Shown here one piece after another: positions 10,097 through 17,943 of a stretch of 47,097 bases of DNA. Position numbers and translations under genes: made by a program. Position 1 is the stretch's first letter. Each line of letters begins with the position of its first letter. The DNA is from an uncultured Clostridia bacterium (GTDB lineage Bacteria > Bacillota > Clostridia > Christensenellales > UBA3700). The stretch lies in the NCBI GenBank assembly GCA_945992255.1, contig CAMFVQ010000052.1, positions 1 to 47,097 of the forward strand, written 5' to 3'. The notes beneath the pieces were generated by a model, which saw nothing but the letters and a program-made list of their open reading frames with translations, was not told the DNA's origin and searched no databases.

Positions 10097-10125
10097 ATTA
10101 TAAAGGATATAAACCGAATTTGCAA
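10097..10125 (-). promoter_or_regulatory. SigA-type promoter for the large lipoprotein
   Basis: Minus strand TTGCAA-N17-TATAAT. Confidence 0.6.
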
Positions 10126-10273
10126 TACTTTTTTAGTAAATATTATATTAAAAATATATTAAAAACAAAATATAATCAATATATTCCTAAATCATATCAT
10201 TTATGGTGAAAATGTGGCACAAAATGCCGATTGATAGAGAGTAAATTGGACGGGAGTTGGCAACAATATTTGT

Positions 10274-10681
10274 ATGAAAGAAAAATTTGAAGAAAAAATT
10301 TGGGGCGAAAACAACGCATTTTCGATGACAAAAAAGATTTGGCTCGTCATTGGAAGCTTGGTGGCAGGGATTTGCACAGGGCTTTTTGGTGGTGGGGGAG
10401 GTATGCTCATTGTGCCGTTGCTTACAACGTTGTATGGATTGGAACAGGACAAGGCTCACGCAACAGCATTGGCTACTATTTTTCCGCTGTGTTGTATCAG
10501 CAGTATTTTTTATCTAGTAGGAGCAGGCTGGGAATATCAAAACGGATTGGTTGTCAGCTTGGGTGTGGTAGTTGGTGGAATTGTCGGCTCGTTTGCTTTG
10601 CGGAAAATACCTAAAAGAATGCTTGGTGTGATATTCTATATCCTTATGATTGGTGGTGGAGTGAAAATGATAATTGGATAG
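10274..10681 (+). CDS. TSUP/TauE-SafE family half-size transporter, first half
   Basis: GICTGLFGGGGGMLIVPLL motif, about 4 TM; start uncertain (10274 or 10325). Confidence 0.8.
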   Translation: MKEKFEEKIWGENNAFSMTKKIWLVIGSLVAGICTGLFGGGGGMLIVPLLTTLYGLEQDKAHATALATIFPLCCISSIFYLVGAGWEYQNGLVVSLGVVVGGIVGSFALRKIPKRMLGVIFYILMIGGGVKMIIG

Positions 10682-10832
10682 TATGAGGCGTGTCAATAAC
10701 TGGTTGGGCAAGTGAAAAATTTGGATATGTAGATGTATCAACTATTCATTGTAACAAGTGGAGAACATGGCGAAAATAATAAGAGAATACAAAATAAACA
10801 AAATGTATAAAATGCAATGAGGTATAATAAAT

Positions 10833-11258
10833 ATGCAATATCTTTGGATGATAGTGGCAGGTGTATGCGGTGGAATAATTGGCGGAATGGGTATGGGTGG
10901 CGGAACTTTGCTCATACCTATCTTGACTATACTTTTGGGGTGGTCACAACTGGCGGCTCAGACAACCAATCTTGTCGCATTTTTGCCAATGGCACTGGTG
11001 AGTATTGTCATACACACCAAGCATAAATTGGTGGACTTCAAAGCTTTGCTGTGGGTGACTTTGCCTGCTTTGGCAACTACTTGTGTTGCCTCGTTTGTTG
11101 CGCCAAAATTGGAAGGGGATTTGTTGCAAAAAATGTTCGGTTGGTTCATTGCAGTTGTGGGCGTAGTGATGCTGGGAAAGACAATTTTCGATTGGATAAA
11201 GTCTAAGTCGAACAAAACAAAAATGCCACCCAAAAGCAAATCAAAGAGCATATTTTGA
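10833..11258 (+). CDS. TSUP/TauE-SafE family half-size transporter, second half
   Basis: GVCGGIIGGMGMGGGTLLIPIL and QTTNLVAFLP; SD TGAGGT upstream. Confidence 0.82.
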   Translation: MQYLWMIVAGVCGGIIGGMGMGGGTLLIPILTILLGWSQLAAQTTNLVAFLPMALVSIVIHTKHKLVDFKALLWVTLPALATTCVASFVAPKLEGDLLQKMFGWFIAVVGVVMLGKTIFDWIKSKSNKTKMPPKSKSKSIF

Positions 11259-11391
11259 TATGTGAATATGTGCATATCAACTTGTATATTATACAGCAAT
11301 GTACATATTAGATAATGAACATATTTGCATATAAAAGCGAGTTTTGCTCCCCTATTTGCATTTTTGAAAGAAAGATTCAATATCCTAGTAT

Positions 11392-11670
11392 ATGGATTGG
11401 AAATTAAGACAAAGAGTGTTGGCTGAGGGAGATTTTGTGGTCAAGAATAATGCTACAATTAGAGAGGCGAGCAAAGTTTTTGGGGTGAGTAAAAGCACGA
11501 TGCATATTGATTTGACAAAAAGGCTGAGCGAAATAGACAAAGAATTGTTCGGAGCGGTCAAGGCAGTGCTCGAGTATAATTGGTCGGTGAGGCATTTGCG
11601 AGGCGGTGAGAGTACTCGCCGAAATTATCAAGAAAAAGCCAAAAGAAAAAGCACAACGAGTGTGCTTTGA
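11392..11670 (+). CDS. spoIIID: Sporulation transcriptional regulator SpoIIID
   Basis: FGVSKSTMHIDLTKRL...LEYNWSVRHLRGGESTRRNY; same spacing to GVSKST as B. subtilis SpoIIID. Confidence 0.93.
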   Translation: MDWKLRQRVLAEGDFVVKNNATIREASKVFGVSKSTMHIDLTKRLSEIDKELFGAVKAVLEYNWSVRHLRGGESTRRNYQEKAKRKSTTSVL

Positions 11671-11671
11671 A

Positions 11672-12409
11672 TTATTTGATTGGTTTTGCTTTGTCCCACA
11701 AGCTGTTGCGGTCAGGATTGAAAATGGCGGATAAGATATGCTTTTTGGAGTCATGGAAGTCCTCATCTAGTTGCTTGATGAGATCTTTCATATCTTCACG
11801 CTTGGTGTGTTTGTCTTGTGGGCAAACATTGTGAATGATAGGCAGTCCTAGTCGCTTGCATGTCCAGTTGATTTGTTTTTCTTCGATATAGATAAGAGGG
11901 CGAATGAGTGTCATACCGCTCCTGTCCATGTGGCTAGTTGGCATAAATGTCGAAAATCTGCCTTCATAAATAAGGCTTAACATAAGCGTTTCGGCAACAT
12001 CATCGGCATGGTGGCCGAGTGCGAGCTTGTTGCAACCATTGGCAATGGCAACGCTGTTGAGAGCGCCACGACGCATCTTAGAGCAAAGAGAACAAGGACT
12101 TTTTTCTTTGCGTTCCTCGAATATTATCTGAGCAATATCCGTTTTTTCGACAATGAAAGGAACATCAAGACTTTTGCAAAATTCTCGACATGTATCGACT
12201 TCTTGTTGGTTGGTGCCCTCAAAACCAAGGTCAATGTTGATGGCAACGAGGTCGAATTTTTGGGGAGAAAACTTGCGGTAGTTGGCAAGGACGGCAAGAA
12301 GAGTTATGGAGTCTTTTCCGCCAGAAAGTCCAACGGCAATTTTGTCGCCGTCTTGTATCATATCATAGTCACTGATTGCTTTTCGAGCTAGGCTTAATAG
12401 TTTTTGCAT
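11672..12409 (-). CDS. PP-loop ATPase of the TtcA/TilS family (tRNA thiolation-like)
   Basis: VGLSGGKDSITLL PP-loop, CSLCSKMRRG; start placed at MQKLLSLARK because the upstream 92 codons of the track ORF lie across the promoter and the divergent gene. Confidence 0.85.
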   Translation of the reverse strand: MQKLLSLARKAISDYDMIQDGDKIAVGLSGGKDSITLLAVLANYRKFSPQKFDLVAINIDLGFEGTNQQEVDTCREFCKSLDVPFIVEKTDIAQIIFEERKEKSPCSLCSKMRRGALNSVAIANGCNKLALGHHADDVAETLMLSLIYEGRFSTFMPTSHMDRSGMTLIRPLIYIEEKQINWTCKRLGLPIIHNVCPQDKHTKREDMKDLIKQLDEDFHDSKKHILSAIFNPDRNSLWDKAKPIK

Positions 12410-12415
12410 AAAATG

Positions 12416-12444
12416 ATTATATAAGTTTTGTTGACTAAATGCAA
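12416..12444 (-). promoter_or_regulatory. SigA-type promoter of the TtcA-like gene
   Basis: Minus strand TTGCAT-N17-TATAAT, 6 nt before ATG. Confidence 0.6.
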
Positions 12445-12459
12445 TTAAAATTATATAAT
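12431..12459 (+). promoter_or_regulatory. SigA-type promoter of the COG2426 gene, overlapping the divergent promoter
   Basis: TTGACT-N17-TATAAT. Confidence 0.65.
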
Positions 12460-12481
12460 TATGGCGACAAGGAGAAAAATT

Positions 12482-13168
12482 TTGGTAGATGCAATTATAA
12501 ATTTTTTCAAAGAAACTTTGAAAAACGAATATCTTATAATAATTATCATTTCTATGATTCCGCTTATCGAGCTGAGAGGTTCGATACCTGTGGGCATTGC
12601 AATGGGCATGAATGTGTTCGAGGCTTTTGCTTGTGCATGGGCTGGTAGCGCACTTGTAGCACCTATTTTGCTCCTTATCTTGCAACCAATACTAAAATGG
12701 ATGAAAAAATATAAGCCGTTCAGAGCGCTTGCCAATGCAGTGGAAAGTATTTTTAAGGGCAAGGCTTCTATCGTGGAGGACAAGGCGAATCAAGAGTTCG
12801 ACCCCAAAATGATAGAGAGGCGAAAGATGATAGGCGTGTTTGCATTCGTTGCAATTCCTATTCCGCTCACCGGTGTGTGGACAGGCAGTGCGGTTGCATC
12901 ATTTATGGGACTAGGCTTTGTCAAATCTATGCTTATGGTATGGGCAGGCAATTTGGTAGCTGCTGTCATCATCAGCTTGTTGTCATTCTTCCTTGCAGAC
13001 TATATCGATTATATTATTTATGCATTGTTGGCTATTGTGGTGATAGCTTTGGTAGCATACATTGTCAAGTTGGTGTTGCATATCCGAAAAGATAAGAAGT
13101 CCAAAAATCAAGAGGTTGTCCAAAAAGATGAAGCCCAAAACAACGATAATGATATAGAAAACAAATAA
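12482..13168 (+). CDS. Small multidrug export protein-like membrane protein (COG2426)
   Basis: MIPLIELRGSIPVGIAMGM, AIPIPLTGVWTGS; TTG 12482 preferred (AGGAG 7 nt upstream) because ATG 12461 lies at the predicted TSS. Confidence 0.82.
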   Translation: MVDAIINFFKETLKNEYLIIIIISMIPLIELRGSIPVGIAMGMNVFEAFACAWAGSALVAPILLLILQPILKWMKKYKPFRALANAVESIFKGKASIVEDKANQEFDPKMIERRKMIGVFAFVAIPIPLTGVWTGSAVASFMGLGFVKSMLMVWAGNLVAAVIISLLSFFLADYIDYIIYALLAIVVIALVAYIVKLVLHIRKDKKSKNQEVVQKDEAQNNDNDIENK

Positions 13169-13180
13169 CTTTATTTTTAT

Positions 13181-13213
13181 AAATTCGCATACGCATTTGA
13201 ATGCGAATTTTTT
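13181..13213 (+). terminator. Rho-independent terminator
   Basis: AAATTCGCAT/ATGCGAATTT stem plus T-tract. Confidence 0.75.
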
Positions 13214-13312
13214 AATTGCAAAAAGTTTAACAAAATGATTGCTTTTTAGGAAAATGTGTAGTATAGTATGAAATAGTTTTACGTATATTTTACGAAAACG
13301 GAGGAGTAAATC

Positions 13313-14311
13313 ATGAAAAAAAGAATTACTGTTATTGCAATTTTGGTGCTTTTGGTAGTCGTAGGTGTATTCGCTACTGGCTGTTTTGCTAAGAAATTCG
13401 AAGCTCCAAATAAAATTATTGGTCTAGAAAAGCCAACTTCTGCTCCAGCTAAAGCTATCGATAAAAAAATGAGCGGAACTGATATGCTTATGGCAGGTAT
13501 CGACAACTTCTATGCAGCTGATTATGTATCAACATTGCTCGCTGGTCAAGTTACTGTGAAAATCGGTACACTCCCTGTTACACAAAGTGTATTTGGTACA
13601 AAGATTAGAGAGGGTAAGGCTACAACTGAGCAAGAAAAGAAAGATGCAATCTATTATGTAGACAACAAGAGCTATAGCTCAGTTGTGCAAGTATATGAAG
13701 AGACTATCGTAAATCAAAAAGCAGCAAATGCTGATGATAGAGTAAAATATGTATCTTACAACAAGAGAAAGTATGATAAAAAATCTGACCCAGATGGATT
13801 CGGTGTAGTTGGTTGGGGAGATCCGGTAAAGGAAAAGAAAAAGCCTGCAGTGAGCGGTAAATCTTTTGATAGTGTAGCTTCACTTGTATCTGATATGAAG
13901 AATGACCCAACTCGTATTTGGATGTATACCACAACACCAGAAACAATTGCCAATGTATCTAAAGTAACAACAAATAGTGCTGGTCAATATGAGTTCACAG
14001 TAGATCTTGACATCAACAAAGCTACAGAAGACTACAGACAAGTTATGCTTCACATGCTCAACGCATCTGTATCTTGTAAAGATGAGGATTTGAAATTCAG
14101 AAGTGTTCAATTCACAGTGAAGATGTGGGAAAATGGCTTCATCAGTGAGCTTGGTATTGTAGAGAGTTATGATGTAAAGATCGCAGGTATTATCAACTCA
14201 ACAATCACCTTGGAATCTGTTCAACAATATAGCTATGATATGAACGAAAAGGGCTTTGATATCGCATCAAGACTCGAAGCATCAAAGAGCTGGCCAAACA
14301 ACATAAAATAA
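13313..14311 (+). CDS. Putative lipoprotein of unknown function
   Basis: MKKR + hydrophobic + VFATGC lipobox; SD GGAGGAG. Confidence 0.8.
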   Translation: MKKRITVIAILVLLVVVGVFATGCFAKKFEAPNKIIGLEKPTSAPAKAIDKKMSGTDMLMAGIDNFYAADYVSTLLAGQVTVKIGTLPVTQSVFGTKIREGKATTEQEKKDAIYYVDNKSYSSVVQVYEETIVNQKAANADDRVKYVSYNKRKYDKKSDPDGFGVVGWGDPVKEKKKPAVSGKSFDSVASLVSDMKNDPTRIWMYTTTPETIANVSKVTTNSAGQYEFTVDLDINKATEDYRQVMLHMLNASVSCKDEDLKFRSVQFTVKMWENGFISELGIVESYDVKIAGIINSTITLESVQQYSYDMNEKGFDIASRLEASKSWPNNIK

Positions 14312-14327
14312 GCAATAAGACAATAAA

Positions 14328-14356
14328 AGCACATCGCTATGCGGTGTGTTTTTTTG
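14328..14356 (+). terminator. Rho-independent terminator
   Basis: CACATCGC-TAT-GCGGTGTG + T7. Confidence 0.85.
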
Positions 14357-14496
14357 TGCAAAAAACAATATGATAAATAAAATGGCGAGAGATAGGCAAG
14401 AATATAATAGCAAAATATGAGTGGAGTCTAGTGATGATTGGTTAGGTATAAAATAGGGAAAACAAGTGCGAGTATGAGCAAAAATAAAAATAATAC

Positions 14497-14525
14497 TTGA
14501 AACATAGCTTTATATGTATTATAAT
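14497..14525 (+). promoter_or_regulatory. SigA-type promoter of the PAP2 operon
   Basis: TTGAAA-N17-TATAAT ending 9 nt before ATG 14535. Confidence 0.65.
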
Positions 14526-14534
14526 ATAAATACT

Positions 14535-15446
14535 ATGAACATAACCAAAGAAAGAAAAATTTCAATAATTGGACACAGCGTGGCTATTGCCGTAGGTATT
14601 TTGCTTATGGTGCTAGCTTCTTTTTTTGACCTAAAACTATCGCAAGCAATAGGTGACCAACACAACTTCTATGGTCAACTCTTTGCTATAATAGCCGAGT
14701 ATCCGTCCTATTGGATGGTGCCAATCGCCGGAGCTATTATATTCTACAATTCTGACTTATTCGACAAAAAGAATGCAAGAATTGGAATAATGGTACTAGG
14801 CACAGTTATTGTTTGGTTTGGGTGGTTCTTGTTCTCAATCAAGTCAACTAAGTTGGTTGAGATAGAACATCTAGCACTTTGGAGTGTATTCAAGGGCTTT
14901 TTCTATGGTGGAATGACACTTATCATATTTCACTTTGTGCCAAAGGATACAATTCACAGATTGTTCAAGTTCGCAGTATTTTCGCTCGTGTTCATCGTGG
15001 TGGCACTTGCCGTTATGCAAGTTATGAAGAATATTTGGTGCCGTATGAGATATAGAGATATGCTCAAAGAAGGCAATTGTGATGGCTTTTCACCTTGGTG
15101 GAAGATTATGTATGGCAGAGAAAAGCTCGACCCATCATATAAATATACATCTTTTCCATCTGGACATTCATCTAGCATAACACATTTGTTCTTGTTGTGT
15201 GTGCTGTGTGATATTTTGCCATCTTGGAAGAGTAAATCGTGGCTAAAACCTACTATGTATGTAGGTGTGATCGTGGTAATTGCTGTGGGTACATTTTCGA
15301 GAATTGTCAACTGCGCACACTTCTTGTCCGATATTGTGGCAGGAACATATATTACTTACGGCATTTTTTACTTGCTCAAATGGTTGTTTTTCCGTGGCGG
15401 AAAATACCAATTCGAGATAAGCAAAAGGAGTGAGGTTGTAGAGTGA
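14535..15446 (+). CDS. PAP2-family phosphatase (intact motif)
   Basis: K-x6-R, SFPSGHSSS, SRIVNCAHFLSD. Confidence 0.85.
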   Translation: MNITKERKISIIGHSVAIAVGILLMVLASFFDLKLSQAIGDQHNFYGQLFAIIAEYPSYWMVPIAGAIIFYNSDLFDKKNARIGIMVLGTVIVWFGWFLFSIKSTKLVEIEHLALWSVFKGFFYGGMTLIIFHFVPKDTIHRLFKFAVFSLVFIVVALAVMQVMKNIWCRMRYRDMLKEGNCDGFSPWWKIMYGREKLDPSYKYTSFPSGHSSSITHLFLLCVLCDILPSWKSKSWLKPTMYVGVIVVIAVGTFSRIVNCAHFLSDIVAGTYITYGIFYLLKWLFFRGGKYQFEISKRSEVVE

Positions 15447-16321
15447 AAGAGAGTGTAAGACAACTTATTATTGGCTTGTCCACATTTGTGGTATTGATTG
15501 CCATGCTTATCGTAGGCTCTTTCTTGGATTTGAAGATTGCACAAGCTGTTTATATTCCAGGCAACTTTTTTAGTGTGATAACCAAGGCCGTGGGCAAAAT
15601 GCCTGCATTCTTGATTATGGCGGCATCGTGCGCTATTTTGGTGCGCTGTGCGCAAAACAAAGAGTGCAACATCGTGCTAAAAAGATTTTTCATAGTGTTG
15701 TATGCTTGTTTGGGACTTGTGTCGGCAATGTTCGGATTTTTGGATTGTGTAGCGCTCATATTTAAGAAAACTGCCCAACAATATCTTGTTGCACTTTTGT
15801 GTGCAGGATTTGTGTACGTGTTGTTTATGACCGACATATCCAAGTTTTGTAAGCAGGAGTTCGAGAGATACAAAAAGTGGGCATTCAGCGTATGTATCAT
15901 TGTAGGAATTGTGGCGGTTGTCACATATTCTATGAAGTTTATTTGCCAAAGAGCTTCACTTGTTGACATTTTGGAAAATGGCGCAGTTTTTTCGCCTTGG
16001 TATCATATCACCAAATTCAAGGGTGGTTGGGCAATGCCTGACAACCGCACGGCACTGGCATTTACTGGTTGGATAATGCTCACTTTGACCAAAATTCATC
16101 CACGTATGGCAGGAAAGGAATTGGCATTTGACCTTGCCAACATTGCATTTATATTGTTGATTATGGCAGGGAATTTTATCAGTGGCATTTACTATTTGAG
16201 CGATATTGCGATTGGTGGACTGATTGGTTTTACCATTACACTCATAGTAAAATTGCTTGCGTTTGGCCCTGACGGCGACAGAATTGCATTGTCAGAAAGG
16301 AATATATTGAACAAACTATGA
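15443..16321 (+). CDS. PAP2-like membrane protein, catalytic motifs degenerate
   Basis: Paralogous to upstream gene (DLKIAQAV/DLKLSQAI; YLSDIAIG/FLSDIVAG) but PSGH replaced by PDNR; GTG start overlapping the upstream stop. Confidence 0.75.
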   Translation: MKESVRQLIIGLSTFVVLIAMLIVGSFLDLKIAQAVYIPGNFFSVITKAVGKMPAFLIMAASCAILVRCAQNKECNIVLKRFFIVLYACLGLVSAMFGFLDCVALIFKKTAQQYLVALLCAGFVYVLFMTDISKFCKQEFERYKKWAFSVCIIVGIVAVVTYSMKFICQRASLVDILENGAVFSPWYHITKFKGGWAMPDNRTALAFTGWIMLTLTKIHPRMAGKELAFDLANIAFILLIMAGNFISGIYYLSDIAIGGLIGFTITLIVKLLAFGPDGDRIALSERNILNKL

Positions 16322-17934
16322 TAGTACAAGATTTTGATATGTCAATGTATGATTTTTTCAAGGCTTGCACCAAGGACAATCCCAAGTCTAACAAGATTTG
16401 GCACTTTTGGGGCAAAAGCATTGTGCGTGAAAATTTCGTGCAGGAAGTGGAGAATTTTGCAGGATACTTGATGAGCATAGGTGTGCAAAAAGGCGACAAT
16501 GTCATATTGTGTCTTAGCAATATTCCCAATGCGATAGTTTGTTTTTATGCTATCAATCGTGCTGGGGCAATCGCCAACATTGTTCATCCGCTTATACCAT
16601 CAGACAAGCTGAGCGAAATGGTAGATGAGATGAAGCCAAAAGCTATCATTTTGTTCGATGAGTTTTATGGAAAATATGCCGATTGGATAGAAAAGTCGGA
16701 CAACAATGTCGTGTTGTGTAGCGCAGGCGACTATTTGCCAAAGATTTTCAAGTTCTTTTATGGCTTGCATGTTGACCACAACTTGACCAAGCCAAACAGC
16801 ACCAATGTGGTCAAATATCGTGATATTGGCAAATATCTTGCTCCTAGTGTAGATGTCAAAGGTGATGATATTGCGGTGTATATGCACAGCGGTGGCACTT
16901 GTGGCAAAGCAAAAACTGTGCTTATGTCCAACTATGCTTTCAATCATTTGACTGACAATATTATGAGTTGGTACAAAGTGGACAACAATGATGCAATGTT
17001 GATGGTTTTGCCAATTTTCCATACCTATGGCTTGGGTGTGTGTATGCATACAACAATGTGCAGTGGTATGAGAGTTGTGCTTATGCCAAAATTTAAGGCA
17101 TCCACGGCGTGTTATTTGTTGGGCAGATACAAGGTTACTTATATGGCAGGCGTGCCTTATATGTATACCAAAATGCTCTCGAGCGGTAAGTTCTGCGGCA
17201 AGAAAATCGCTAGACTAAAAGCTTGCTTTTGTGGGGGCGACAAGGTGTCTGAGAACACCAAAATACAATTCAGAGATGCAATGCAAAAGGCTGGCAACAA
17301 TATTTTGCTGAGCGAGGGATATGGATTGACTGAGGCTTGCGTATGTTCTATCAACACGATGAGCTTGTACAAGCCAAACTCTATCGGCAGACCGCTCCCT
17401 AGTATGCAGTTCGGCATCATTGATGAGCAAAAACAATTCTTGCCACCGCTAGAAAAAGGCGAAATCGTAATAACAGGTACAACACTGATGAAAGGCTACT
17501 ATGACCACAGCGAAGAGAGAGGAACATTCTTCTATGATGAGCAAGGCACTAAGTGGTTGAGAAGCGGTGATGTGGGATATATCGATGAAGATGGCAACGT
17601 TTTCTTTACGGACAGACTAAAAAGATTGGTCAAGATATCCGGAGTGAACGTTTTTCCAAAAGAGGTTGAGAACATAGTAAATGAACTTGACAGCGTGCAA
17701 TCTTGCTGTATGGTAGAAACTACCTTGAAAGGCAAGACAGCAACAAAATTGTATGTAGTAAAAGACAAGTCGTGTTTGTTGTCTAACAAACAAGTCGAAC
17801 AACAAATATTGGACGAAATAGGTTGCAAACTTATGAAGTTTAGCAAACCAAGGGTAATCGAATTCATAGACAAATTGCCCATGACGCCTATCGGCAAGGT
17901 TGACTTTATGGCGTTGCAACATATGACAAAATAA
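16318..17934 (+). CDS. AMP-dependent acyl-CoA synthetase/ligase
   Basis: YMHSGGTCGKAKTV, SEGYGLTEAC, LRSGDVGYIDEDG, GKVDF; ATGA overlap. Confidence 0.88.
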   Translation: MIVQDFDMSMYDFFKACTKDNPKSNKIWHFWGKSIVRENFVQEVENFAGYLMSIGVQKGDNVILCLSNIPNAIVCFYAINRAGAIANIVHPLIPSDKLSEMVDEMKPKAIILFDEFYGKYADWIEKSDNNVVLCSAGDYLPKIFKFFYGLHVDHNLTKPNSTNVVKYRDIGKYLAPSVDVKGDDIAVYMHSGGTCGKAKTVLMSNYAFNHLTDNIMSWYKVDNNDAMLMVLPIFHTYGLGVCMHTTMCSGMRVVLMPKFKASTACYLLGRYKVTYMAGVPYMYTKMLSSGKFCGKKIARLKACFCGGDKVSENTKIQFRDAMQKAGNNILLSEGYGLTEACVCSINTMSLYKPNSIGRPLPSMQFGIIDEQKQFLPPLEKGEIVITGTTLMKGYYDHSEERGTFFYDEQGTKWLRSGDVGYIDEDGNVFFTDRLKRLVKISGVNVFPKEVENIVNELDSVQSCCMVETTLKGKTATKLYVVKDKSCLLSNKQVEQQILDEIGCKLMKFSKPRVIEFIDKLPMTPIGKVDFMALQHMTK

Positions 17935-17943
17935 GGAGAAAAA

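Noticed and set aside
10300-10614. 104-aa out-of-frame ORF over the first TSUP half
   Set aside because: Overlaps a recognisable TSUP sequence in another frame; no SD
10767-10820. 17-codon ORF MAKIIREYKINKMYKMQ between the two TSUP halves with GGAG-like SD
   Set aside because: Very short, AT-driven composition, no synteny or family support; chance match likely
12008-12391. 127-aa plus-strand ORF opposite the TtcA-like gene
   Set aside because: Antisense to a conserved PP-loop protein; no promoter/SD evidence
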